This document shows positions 18,892 through 26,743 of a DNA stretch of 64,000 bases, one piece after another; positions within the stretch are counted from its first letter, which is position 1, and the number at the start of each line of letters is the position of its first letter. The translations under genes were made by a program, and so were the position numbers. This DNA comes from Rhizobium sp. Lineage in GTDB: Bacteria > Pseudomonadota > Alphaproteobacteria > Rhizobiales > Rhizobiaceae. The DNA is taken from NCBI GenBank assembly GCA_019739215.1, contig JAHHDR010000035.1:186001-250000 (forward strand), given 5' to 3'. The notes under the pieces are model-generated. The model did not search any database and was not told the origin of the DNA. It worked only from the letters and a program-made list of their open reading frames with translations.

Positions 18892-19201
18892 TGATCAGCT
18901 CCGGAGGGGTTTGCGCGCCTTTGTCCTTGCGTATCGCCGGAGGGCCCGCGAAATCGCGGCATTCCGGGCGGACGAGGCGCGTCCTGTTCATCAGCCGGGA
19001 CGTTATCAATTCGCCATTGCCGGTCAAGCCGGGCCAAAGAATTTCATGGGAGATCACCGGAATTGATTGCCGGCGCGAAAGCGTGGGCGTCAAACAAGTC
19101 CGACACAAGATTGCCGTGCCAGTGATGGCGCAGGCGGACGGGATCGGTCCAGGGCAAATTGGCCGCGCCCACCGCCTTCAGACTGCAGACAATGCCGAAT
19201 T
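18892..19201. other. Gene-free region upstream of the aminotransferase gene
   Basis: This stretch carries no convincing gene on either strand. It should contain the promoter of the minus-strand aminotransferase gene, but no clear -35/-10 pair stands out. The end nearest 19201 runs into a hairpin described separately. Confidence 0.4.
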
Positions 19202-19236
19202 GCTCCGCTCCCCGCATACCGGGAGGCGGAGCTTTT
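19202..19236 (+). terminator. Intergenic hairpin, possible bidirectional terminator
   Basis: Arms GCTCCGC (19202-19208) and GCGGAGC (19226-19232) pair perfectly and extend through a CCC/GGG pairing, followed by TTTT on the + strand. It lies just downstream of the minus-strand DUF2333 gene and could end that operon, although the U run is on the opposite strand. Confidence 0.45.
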
Positions 19237-19259
19237 CAGTTTCCAGCCGGGCTGCGCCG

Positions 19260-20381
19260 TCAGCGGTCGAGGACGTCGCGGAGCTCGATGAGGTTCGACC
19301 GGGCGCGGAGGACGTAGAAGCCCTGGGTGGCGAGATGCGTCGGCATGATCCAGCCATCTTCGCGGCCATTCGAGATAATGGCCGGCTGGATGCGCAGCGC
19401 CGAGCGGAACTGTGTCAGCATCCCGCCCCAGATGGCGCCGATATTCTTGTCGGTGACTGTTGTCGCGAAGTCGGCGCGTGCGGCGCTCAGGATGCCGTAA
19501 TAGCCGTAGAGCTGGCCATAGGCGAACCAGAAACGGTCGTCGGCCCGGGTGTCGAACCAGCCGGCATTGTAGTTCTCCGACCGCTCGCGAAGGATCGCCG
19601 AAGTCGAGCCGAGATCGTTTGCGATGCGATCGAGAAACTCGAGGAGATTGTCGGCGCGGCCGTCGAACGTCGCCTGGCAGGTTTCCAGCTCGGTGTTGAA
19701 CTTCTGCAATTCCACGATGGCGCGGCGATACGTGCTCTGTGTCGTCGGCGGGAAGCCGAAGGGCGAGAAGTTGATGTACCAGGCCGATTCAGAATATTGC
19801 ATGCTTTCGCGCGCGGTCTGCAGCGTCCGGTTGATGCCGGACGTGCCGCGGACGCGAGCGAGCGCCTCGACCAGTTCGACCGTGGTGCGGCGGACGGTCT
19901 GGTTCACACCGCGCTGGAAGCTCGCCTTGTTGTCGAGCCAGGGCGTGTTGTCCCAGTCCATGCCGAACAGACCCATCTTGTAGAAGGGCGACGACGAGAC
20001 CCAGTGATTCTGGTTGACCTCATTGTCGATCAGGTCGATGGCGACATCGACGATCGCCGAGCGCTGGCATTTCTTCGGTGCCGCCGCATCCTCGCCGGGG
20101 AGCGGCTGGCCTGCAGCAAGCTTGCGTTGGTCGAACTTGTATACCGCCGGATATTCCGGGTCGAAGCCGTACCAGACCTGGGTCTGGTAGATGAAGAAAC
20201 CGTAGCCGATCAGCAGGAGCCCCACGAAGAGGCCGATTACGCCCTTGATGATGAAGCCGCGCGAGGCATACCAGCGACCGGCGCTCATGAAGGGGAACAG
20301 GATCCAGGCGACGACATAGCCGATCCCCCGCCCGATCGCGCTGAAAATGTTCTGGATGAACAGTATGATCGGGTCCAGCAT
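19260..20381 (-). CDS. DUF2333 family membrane protein
   Basis: A 373-residue protein matching the DUF2333 type. There are two hydrophobic segments near the N-terminus (about 1-30, ILFIQNIFSAIGRGIGYVVA, and about 44-65, GVIGLFVGLLLIGYGFFIY), followed by a long periplasmic helical region. Conserved-looking blocks are NEVNQNHWVSSSP, FGMDWDNTPWLDNKASFQRG and the aromatic SAWYINFSPFGFPPTTQS. The biochemical role of the family is not established. It is the last gene of a minus-strand operon, 6 bases after the DUF6638-like gene. Confidence 0.8.
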   Translation of the reverse strand: MLDPIILFIQNIFSAIGRGIGYVVAWILFPFMSAGRWYASRGFIIKGVIGLFVGLLLIGYGFFIYQTQVWYGFDPEYPAVYKFDQRKLAAGQPLPGEDAAAPKKCQRSAIVDVAIDLIDNEVNQNHWVSSSPFYKMGLFGMDWDNTPWLDNKASFQRGVNQTVRRTTVELVEALARVRGTSGINRTLQTARESMQYSESAWYINFSPFGFPPTTQSTYRRAIVELQKFNTELETCQATFDGRADNLLEFLDRIANDLGSTSAILRERSENYNAGWFDTRADDRFWFAYGQLYGYYGILSAARADFATTVTDKNIGAIWGGMLTQFRSALRIQPAIISNGREDGWIMPTHLATQGFYVLRARSNLIELRDVLDR

Positions 20382-20387
20382 GGGGGC

Positions 20388-21677
20388 TCAATCCTCTTTG
20401 ATGCCGTAAAGGCGTCGGCGGAAGCCGGCCTTGTCTGCGAGATAGGTATCCTGGAGCGTCTTCACAACTTCTTCCTGGAACTTGTCCGGCATCTTCTCAT
20501 AGGCTTCGTAGAAGCCCTGCTTGTCGAACAGGAAGCGCGAGACGAAATCGAACGGCTGCATCTGCGAGATCAGCCGGTTGACCAGCCAGTGGTCGGAGTG
20601 GCTGGTGTTGGCGCGAACCAGCAGGAAGCGATAGCGCGGCGCGACATCGGGCATGCGCACCTGACCGCTGGCGTTGATCTGGCGCAGCATCTCGCTCAGG
20701 AAGGGATAGGTGCCCTCGGCGGCGACCATGGCGGCGTTCATGTGCGCCCAGGTCTGCAGCCAGACCCAATCGGCCCTGGAGGGGTCGAAATTGGGATCGT
20801 TCTGGCTCGCCATCGACAGCAGGCACATTTCCATCCGGTGCTGCAGCAGGCCGGATTCGCGGATCCACGAGGCCTGCGGCAGTTCGAGCCGGCGGGTGCG
20901 TGCGAGGAAGCCGTAGATCGTCTCGTAGTCCTCGATATCGATATAGGACACCTGCCAGGGCCGCGCCTTGCGGAAGCCGGGGACGTCCGGGCGGCAGATG
21001 ACGGTGGTGTTGCGGCCGTCATGGAAGACGTAGACGCCGCCGAAGTGATTGGCCCAGAAGGCGTCGTGCCGGAAGACCAGCTGGTCCGGCACCAGCGTGT
21101 TCTGGCGGATGTCTCCCGTGAGCTTGGTCAGTTCGACCATGCGATTGAGCATGGCATCGTCGCGCCAGGCGTCGGGCTGGGTCTGCAGCCGGTCGGCGAG
21201 CTGGCGCAGTTCTGCCGCCTTGCCGAGGATGTCTTCCGCCGAATAGACCTTGAAGTTCACCTCGTTGATCGACAGCAGGTCCTCGATGTGGTCGACGGTT
21301 GCTACGGAATCGTCGATCTCGCCATAGAGCGCGTCCTTGATGGTGACGGCATTGATGGCGCGAGCATTGGCGCTGAAGAACTCGTGCATCAGGCCGGCGG
21401 TGTTGGAGAAGCTGGTATGGACGACCGGCAGCGAGACCTGGCCCGGCGTCAGGATGACGAAGCGGCGGTTGACGCGGTTGGGATCGAGATAGTCCCGGTC
21501 GCCGAGTTCGGCCGCGACCTGCGGCGAAAAGCCGGTCATATCGATGTCGAACTCGTCCAGTTTTGTTTCCGGCAGGCCAAAGCCCTTGAGCGCCTTGTTG
21601 TAGCGCGCGATCAGATGCGGCTCGTTGACCGTCATCAGGCGTCCATAGATCAGTTCGGCTTCGAGGAGGCGTTTCAT
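20388..21677 (-). CDS. DUF6638-like conserved protein
   Basis: A 429-residue soluble-looking protein with no signal peptide or membrane segment. It begins MKRLLEAELIYGRLMTVNEP and contains conserved-looking blocks such as FVILTPGQVSLPVVHTSFS, HDAFWANHFGGVYVFHDGR and FDPSRADWVWLQTWAHMNAA. I associate it with DUF6638-type proteins of Rhizobiales, for which no function is known. It is translated just before the DUF2333 membrane protein (6-base gap). A toxin-antitoxin pair separates it from the AAA ATPase gene that precedes it in the operon. Confidence 0.7.
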   Translation of the reverse strand: MKRLLEAELIYGRLMTVNEPHLIARYNKALKGFGLPETKLDEFDIDMTGFSPQVAAELGDRDYLDPNRVNRRFVILTPGQVSLPVVHTSFSNTAGLMHEFFSANARAINAVTIKDALYGEIDDSVATVDHIEDLLSINEVNFKVYSAEDILGKAAELRQLADRLQTQPDAWRDDAMLNRMVELTKLTGDIRQNTLVPDQLVFRHDAFWANHFGGVYVFHDGRNTTVICRPDVPGFRKARPWQVSYIDIEDYETIYGFLARTRRLELPQASWIRESGLLQHRMEMCLLSMASQNDPNFDPSRADWVWLQTWAHMNAAMVAAEGTYPFLSEMLRQINASGQVRMPDVAPRYRFLLVRANTSHSDHWLVNRLISQMQPFDFVSRFLFDKQGFYEAYEKMPDKFQEEVVKTLQDTYLADKAGFRRRLYGIKED

Positions 21678-21775
21678 GCGGGGGCCGGTGTGTTGTCTTT
21701 AAGCTTCACGGTCATGTCCGAATTCGATGACGAGAACCACTAGCCTATTGTCCTGGAGGTCGCAAACCGCGACTT

Positions 21776-22159
21776 CTATTCACCCAAGACGAGATCATCG
21801 AGCATCACCTTCAGTTCCCCGGCGATTCTTTTCAGTGTCGACACGCCGCCGTCCTTCTTTCCCGTCTCAATCTCCGACAGGAACGCCGCGCTTATGCCGG
21901 TGCGCTCCGCCAGTTCCCGGGCGTTCATGCCGCGTAGCTCACGATAGACGCGCACCGGGTTCTCGCCCTCAATCAGCCGGTTGGCATACTCTTCCGGAAT
22001 CGCCTCCTCTTCACCCGCAGCAAGCCTCCGTCGATAGGCCTCGATGGCCGCGATGTCCTCGGCATGTTCCGCGCGTTCAAGAAGCGTCTCGTAATCCGAC
22101 TTACTAAGGACGATCATGTCCTCACCATTCGGAGTCTTGAATGGAACCGCAGTGTTCAT
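21776..22159 (-). CDS. XRE-family antitoxin of a RelE-type toxin-antitoxin pair
   Basis: A 127-residue antitoxin. The N-terminal half includes MIVLSKSDYETLLERAEHAE and an acidic helix RRRLAAGEEEAIPEEYANRL. The C-terminal half (about 70-125) is a Cro/CI helix-turn-helix: LRGMNARELAERTGISAAFL followed by SEIETGKKDGGVSTLKRIA. The gene follows its toxin by 3 bases, the toxin-first order found in HigBA-like modules. The HTH should bind the palindrome upstream of the toxin gene and autoregulate the pair. It is inserted in an otherwise continuous operon, between the AAA ATPase and DUF6638 genes. Confidence 0.88.
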   Translation of the reverse strand: MNTAVPFKTPNGEDMIVLSKSDYETLLERAEHAEDIAAIEAYRRRLAAGEEEAIPEEYANRLIEGENPVRVYRELRGMNARELAERTGISAAFLSEIETGKKDGGVSTLKRIAGELKVMLDDLVLGE

Positions 22160-22162
22160 GGC

Positions 22163-22417
22163 TCAACCCTCGTAAATGCCGCCACGTGCGCCAACTCTTA
22201 TCACGTCGATCACCACTTCGTTCTCGTCGAACAGAACGCGCCAGTCCCCGACTCTCAGCCGATAGGTGGACTGCCCCTGAAGCTTCTTGACATTGTTTGC
22301 ATGGGACGCGGGATCATCGGCATATTGTCGAAGCTTGGATCGGATGCGGGCCGATTCGTTTGTAGGCATCTTCGCAAGCGTCCTGATGGCATGTTTGCTG
22401 TAGGCTATTTTCTTCAT
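22163..22417 (-). CDS. RelE/ParE-superfamily toxin
   Basis: An 84-residue protein with the RelE/ParE fold signature. The N-terminal helix is ARIRSKLRQYADDP, followed by VKKLQGQSTYRLRVGDWRVLFDENEVVIDVIRVGARGGIYEG, whose Arg-rich beta-sheet core and C-terminal region are those of ribosome-dependent mRNA interferases (the stretch is given here only by its features: LQGQSTYRLRVGDWRVLF and IRVGARGGIY). It is expected to cleave mRNA on the ribosome and be neutralised by the downstream XRE antitoxin. Confidence 0.87.
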   Translation of the reverse strand: MKKIAYSKHAIRTLAKMPTNESARIRSKLRQYADDPASHANNVKKLQGQSTYRLRVGDWRVLFDENEVVIDVIRVGARGGIYEG

Positions 22418-22451
22418 GCAAATTAGCCTTCGGCAGACCGGATGGCAACAA

Positions 22452-22472
22452 GAGTTAGCTATTAGCTAACTC
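22452..22472. promoter_or_regulatory. Palindromic operator of the RelE/XRE pair
   Basis: A perfect inverted repeat with ten-base arms, GAGTTAGCTA and TAGCTAACTC, around a single T. It lies 35 bases upstream of the toxin start and overlaps the stop codon (TAG at 22466-22468) of the AAA ATPase gene. It is the most likely binding site of the XRE antitoxin. Confidence 0.65.
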
Positions 22473-24385
22473 GCCCCCCAGCGTCCGTCCTTCTTCATCG
22501 CCTCGATTTCGAGGATCGCCTTTTCCCGCTGGCGTTCCCTGCGGATGATATCGTTGACGGCGGCATCGTCGGACTTGTCGGTGTAGCGGAATTCGCTGTC
22601 GGCGTAGCGGTTGATCTCCTGCAGGATCATGTCCAGCGTGATCGGGCCGCGGAGCTCTGAGATCATCGCCTTCTTGTCGTCGTAGGACTTGTGCATGAAG
22701 GTTTCGGGCTTTTCGAACCAGTCGTCGGGAAGCTCGATATCCATGGCGCGCATCTTGACGGCGTCGGTGATGTTCTTGATCGCCCGGCCGGTGAAACGGG
22801 GTTCGGCGAGGCGGATCATGTGCAGGTAGGTGCCGACGTCGGCGATGGTCTTGAGGCCGCCCTTTTCCTTCTCGAAGCGATCCCAGACTGCGCGAAGACC
22901 GTCTTCGTGCGGTCGCGAATGGGCCTGATAGGTCTCGGAAACTGCCTTCTTGATCTCCTGGTTGGCGTAGAGCTGATGCTCGCCGAGCGGGATCGAATGG
23001 TTCTTGCCGGCCAGCAGCGCGAAGATGTCGATATAGTCCTCGCGGGTCTGGGGGCCGTCGACCAGCCAGCGGGCGCCGGCGCGCTGGCGCAGCGCGTCGT
23101 CGACATTTTCCGGGTAGTTGGAGAACATGCCGAAGGTGGCGTTGCCACGCACGACCGTCGAGGCGCCTGCGAAGCTCTCCATCAGCACGGCCGTAACCTC
23201 CTGCTGGCCGGCGGAGGCGCGGTCGTCGGAGCGCTTGGCCGCGACCTGGTCGACGTCGTCGATGGTGCCGAAGCCGATGGCCTTGGTGTTCAGCACGTTG
23301 TTGATGAAGTCCTTGCAGTTCTGGCCCGACTTGCCCTGATAGGACGAGATCTGGTCGACGCCGAAATTCTCGTAGTGGAAGGCGTAGCCGGCAATTTCGC
23401 AATAGCCGTTCATCAGGCCGGCGATCATCTGGATCAGCGTGGTCTTGCCGGTGCCTGGCATGCCGTCGCCGATGAAGGTGAAGAGGAAGCCGCCGAGCTC
23501 GACGAACGGGTTCATCTGGCGTTCGAAGTCGTAGGCCATGATCATCTTGGCGAGCTTCATGCTTTGGTACTTGGCGATATGGTTGCCGACGACTTCCTCG
23601 GGCTTCTTGAAGCTCATCGACAGCGGCTTGCGTCGCGCGCCCGGCGTCACGTCAAAGCCGTTGAGGTCGAAATCGTCCTGCTCGATGCGGATGTGGTCGG
23701 TTTCAAAGGCGCCGAGCCCGGTGAAGCGTGCCTTGCGGGAGATCAGGCCCTCAGTGGCAACGCGGGCAAAGGCGCGGGCGCGGCTGACGAGCGCCGTGTC
23801 GTCCGGCGCGCCCTGGATCGCCCGTTCGAGGCCCGCGATCATCGACTTGGCGGCATCCTGCGGCGTGTCGAAAAGATAGTCGGGCTCGGCGACGTCCTCG
23901 CCCGGCTCGCCTTCGCCCGGCAGTGTGGTGGTGAGATAGGCGGCCAGCGTGAAGGCGGAAATATAGGCGGCGGCGGCATGCAGCGCCCGGAAATTGTCGG
24001 CGTCGGGACCTTGAAGCGGGGCGGTCGCATTGCGGGCCTGCAGCCCTTCGAGATTGGTCTGGCGGGCGAAGACGTCTGCGACGGCGAGCCCGATCATGAT
24101 GCCGCGGCGGGCGCGGTAGAGCAGGGCATGCTGGTTGGGTGACAGCATCTGGTCGCCGGCGCGGACGGACTGGATGGTCCTTGCCAGCTCGACCTCGCGG
24201 GTGCGGCGTACGGAGCCCGGCGTAACGGTGGAAACGAAGCGCCGGCCGGTGCCGGCGAGTGCCGTGCCGGAACCGCCGCCGTCGGTCTCGAGGATCACCA
24301 GCTTGGTGACGAAGCTCTGGGCGATCGACTGGTGCTTGGCAATGTCTTCCTCGGGGATGGCGGTGAGACCGGTGTTCAGGGACAT
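22466..24385 (-). CDS. AAA-family ATPase
   Basis: A 639-residue ATPase. The N-terminal 290 residues are unrecognised and largely helical, including ARTIQSVRAGDQMLSPNQHA and a possible hydrophobic stretch AYISAFTLAAYLTT. The ATPase core begins with a Walker A GDGMPGTGKTTL near residue 305 and a Walker B-like FGTIDDVDQVA. Downstream are FGMFSNYPENVDDALRQRAG, a sensor-1/arginine-finger-like stretch, and PRFTGRAIKNIT, a sensor-2-like region. It is probably a hexameric remodelling ATPase acting with the SPFH and coiled-coil partners encoded upstream. The stop codon lies inside the operator of the inserted toxin-antitoxin pair. Confidence 0.8.
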   Translation of the reverse strand: MSLNTGLTAIPEEDIAKHQSIAQSFVTKLVILETDGGGSGTALAGTGRRFVSTVTPGSVRRTREVELARTIQSVRAGDQMLSPNQHALLYRARRGIMIGLAVADVFARQTNLEGLQARNATAPLQGPDADNFRALHAAAAYISAFTLAAYLTTTLPGEGEPGEDVAEPDYLFDTPQDAAKSMIAGLERAIQGAPDDTALVSRARAFARVATEGLISRKARFTGLGAFETDHIRIEQDDFDLNGFDVTPGARRKPLSMSFKKPEEVVGNHIAKYQSMKLAKMIMAYDFERQMNPFVELGGFLFTFIGDGMPGTGKTTLIQMIAGLMNGYCEIAGYAFHYENFGVDQISSYQGKSGQNCKDFINNVLNTKAIGFGTIDDVDQVAAKRSDDRASAGQQEVTAVLMESFAGASTVVRGNATFGMFSNYPENVDDALRQRAGARWLVDGPQTREDYIDIFALLAGKNHSIPLGEHQLYANQEIKKAVSETYQAHSRPHEDGLRAVWDRFEKEKGGLKTIADVGTYLHMIRLAEPRFTGRAIKNITDAVKMRAMDIELPDDWFEKPETFMHKSYDDKKAMISELRGPITLDMILQEINRYADSEFRYTDKSDDAAVNDIIRRERQREKAILEIEAMKKDGRWGAS

Positions 24386-24452
24386 GGGTTATTCCTTTCA
24401 TCGATCGGGCGGGGCGGGTGCCGCCCAGAATGACTGTTCTGCCCGGTGAGCT

Positions 24453-24619
24453 ACCCCTCACCAAGCGCGGCCATGCGATCGGCCTTGCCTCTCGCGGCCT
24501 TGCTATCCTCTCCCACAAGGGGAGAGGTAAACCCGGAGCGCCCTACCTCTCCCCTTGTGGGAGAGGATACGAAGGCCGGGTGAGCGTGAGCGAACCCCTG
24601 GCCGAAGTTGGTGAGGGGT
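24453..24619. repeat. Composite palindromic repeat element (RIME-like)
   Basis: A nested palindrome of 167 bases. The inner inverted repeat has perfect 26-base arms at 24504-24529 and 24544-24569 (core CTCTCCCACAAGGGGAGAGG) around a 14-base loop. The outer repeat has perfect 12-base arms, ACCCCTCACCAA (24453-24464) and TTGGTGAGGGGT (24608-24619). This layout resembles the dispersed intergenic mosaic elements of rhizobia. It lies between two genes of one operon and could form a very strong RNA hairpin, so it may attenuate, terminate or stabilise the transcript. Confidence 0.8.
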
Positions 24620-24635
24620 GAATTCCGCCACCCGC

Positions 24636-25784
24636 CTACACCTGGCTGGTCACCTGGTTGCCGGAGATCACGTGTACCTTGTAGCCTGCGAAAATCTGGT
24701 CGGCCTCGTTGGAGGCGTAGAGCGCGGTATAGGCTTCGTGCGGCACCAGCGCGTGCTTCTCGAAGGCGGAGACGCCCATGCGGGAGGCTTCCATGTCGGT
24801 GGTGTCGATGTGGAATTCCTGGCTCGCGGGGCTTGAAGAGAAGAAGCCCTTCACCTCCGGCTTCTCGCGCGTCGAGAACACTTCCTGCACGGTCCATGTC
24901 AGCAGCCAGGCGTTTTCCGGCTTGCGGACGCGCGACAGGATGCCGTTGATGACGGCGTTGTTCTCGGTGATGCCGGCGGAATAGAAAGGGCCGATGACGA
25001 TGCGGCGCAATTGCTTGGGATGCAGCGTCGGGAAATCCTTGTCCATGTTGGTGGCGATGGTCACCGGCGAGAGCGCATAGGAAGAGTTGCGGATGACGAA
25101 ATCGTCGAAGCGCGCGGCGAGTTCCGGGTTGAGCAGGCCGCCGACGGGGAGAGGGATGTCGATATCGGTGTTGAGCCGGCCGTCGCGGGTGACGAGCATG
25201 CGGGCCATGTTTTCCGAGGAGTCCTCGATCTTGGCGATGTAGATCATCGGCAGCGTCTGGCTGCCGTCGAAGGCGGCCCAGTTGGCGACGATGACAGGAC
25301 GGCGGTTCTCGGCGTTGATGGTGACACCCGAGGTCTCGGGCAGGATGACCGGCGAGAAGACCTCGCCCTTGACCACTTCCTCGAGATAGAGACGCTCGGC
25401 CATGCGGCCCTGGAGTGCTTCGGGGAAGGCCTTGTTGCGCAGGATGAAATCGACCATTTCTGCACGCAGCTTGATGCCGTCGGGGATCTGGGCGAGGCGT
25501 TCGGGTCCGCTCCTGCGGTCGTTCTCCAGTTCGAGCACGTTCTGGTAGATTGGAAAGCCGGATTCGGCGCGGGAGATCCTGAAGCGCTCGAGGAAGCCGG
25601 TCTTGTTCTCCCAGCACCTGAGTGAGGTCTTGAGCCGCTCGACATATTTCATCAGCAGCGTTGCCGTGAGGTCGCGGGCGGCGCCATTGCCGCGGGTCGT
25701 GCCGTCGAGATAGATCTCGAGCCCCTCGAACGCGGCGCGGACGCCCTGGAAATACTGCTGTACGGCCGGTTCGGCTGTCGTCAT
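24636..25784 (-). CDS. Conserved hypothetical protein of the SPFH/AAA operon
   Basis: A 382-residue protein with no signal peptide or membrane segment and no family I recognise. Its N-terminus (AVQQYFQGVRAAFEGLEIYL) is helical; the middle has strands such as RRPVIVANWAAFDGSQTLPM followed by IYIAKIEDSSENMARMLV, and the C-terminus ends IFAGYKVHVISGNQVTSQV. It starts 10 bases after the SPFH gene, implying co-translation. The close spacing suggests a protein working with the SPFH membrane protein and the AAA ATPase, but its activity is unknown. Confidence 0.7.
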   Translation of the reverse strand: MTTAEPAVQQYFQGVRAAFEGLEIYLDGTTRGNGAARDLTATLLMKYVERLKTSLRCWENKTGFLERFRISRAESGFPIYQNVLELENDRRSGPERLAQIPDGIKLRAEMVDFILRNKAFPEALQGRMAERLYLEEVVKGEVFSPVILPETSGVTINAENRRPVIVANWAAFDGSQTLPMIYIAKIEDSSENMARMLVTRDGRLNTDIDIPLPVGGLLNPELAARFDDFVIRNSSYALSPVTIATNMDKDFPTLHPKQLRRIVIGPFYSAGITENNAVINGILSRVRKPENAWLLTWTVQEVFSTREKPEVKGFFSSSPASQEFHIDTTDMEASRMGVSAFEKHALVPHEAYTALYASNEADQIFAGYKVHVISGNQVTSQV

Positions 25785-25794
25785 GTCAGGCTAC

Positions 25795-26682
25795 CTATTT
25801 CACGCCGATGAAGGGGACCGCCGAACCCGGCACCATGGTGCTGGGCAGCTGTCCGTTCCACCGTTCCGCGGCGGTGAGATTGATGAGTTCGGGATTGTCG
25901 CGGAGCGCTGCGCCCTTGGCGCGGATGGCGTCGGCCTCGGCTTGGCCCGCCAGGCGGGTCGCCGCAGCGGTCGCCTCGGCTTCGGCGCGGACCGCATCGG
26001 CGCGGGCATTGGCCTGCGTCACCGTGATCTGGGCCTGGACCTTCTCGCGTTCGGCATTCTGCTGCAGCTTCTGGACCTCGACTTCGGCGAGCATGCGGTT
26101 CTCGATCGACTGCTCGTAGGCGTCGGAGAAGTCGATGTTCTCGATCTGCACGCTTTCGATCACCACCGGGCCGACGATGAACTTGCGGATCGCATCCTCG
26201 GTTTCCGAGTTGAGCTTTGCACGATCCTGGATGGCGGTGACGGCGTTGAAGCGACCGAAGACGTTCTTCAACTGTTCGAAAAGGCGCCGGTCGATCAGGC
26301 GATTGACGATGCCCTCCTCGCCGCCGTACTCGGCATAGATCTTGTCGACCTCGTCGGCCGGCAGGCGGTAGTTCACCGAGACAGTGATATTGGCGGGCTG
26401 CTGGTCGCGGGAATAGGTGCTGACATTGTCATAGACCTTGGCGCGGCTCTGGACGGAGATCTTGACGATCTTGTCGATGAGCGGAAGCTTGAAGCCGAGG
26501 CCGGGTTCCGCGGTTCCGACCACTGCGCCGTAACGCAGGATGACACCCCGCTCGCCCTGGTCGACCGTGTAAAAGCTGCCGCCGAAGATGAGCAGGGCGA
26601 CAAGGCCGGCCACAACGGCGAACGCGGCGGTGCGAATGAAGCCGCGACCCCGGGCTGCGTGCAGCGATACTGTCTCGGGCAT
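25795..26682 (-). CDS. SPFH-domain (prohibitin/HflC-like) membrane protein
   Basis: A 295-residue SPFH/band-7 protein. A single N-terminal membrane helix (about 16-36, TAAFAVVAGLVALLIFGGSF) is followed by the SPFH domain, with YTVDQGERGVILRYG and the PGLGFKLPLIDKIVKI block typical of prohibitins. Residues about 185-260 form an Ala/Glu-rich coiled coil (AEATAAATRLAGQAEADAI). Such proteins build large membrane ring assemblies that scaffold proteases or ATPases. ATG 26682 is chosen because a GGAGG lies 6 bases ahead; the longer frame would need a TTG. The neighbouring AAA ATPase and coiled-coil genes suggest one membrane complex. Confidence 0.88.
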   Translation of the reverse strand: MPETVSLHAARGRGFIRTAAFAVVAGLVALLIFGGSFYTVDQGERGVILRYGAVVGTAEPGLGFKLPLIDKIVKISVQSRAKVYDNVSTYSRDQQPANITVSVNYRLPADEVDKIYAEYGGEEGIVNRLIDRRLFEQLKNVFGRFNAVTAIQDRAKLNSETEDAIRKFIVGPVVIESVQIENIDFSDAYEQSIENRMLAEVEVQKLQQNAEREKVQAQITVTQANARADAVRAEAEATAAATRLAGQAEADAIRAKGAALRDNPELINLTAAERWNGQLPSTMVPGSAVPFIGVK

Positions 26683-26743
26683 GGCAATCCTCCGCTTGGC
26701 GACCCCGGAGGGGTCGCCGCTCTGGTTCGACAATTGGGGAACG

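Noticed and set aside
18885..21743. 952-codon open frame on the plus strand
   Set aside because: Antisense to the DUF2333 and DUF6638 genes, no recognisable motif and a low-complexity composition.
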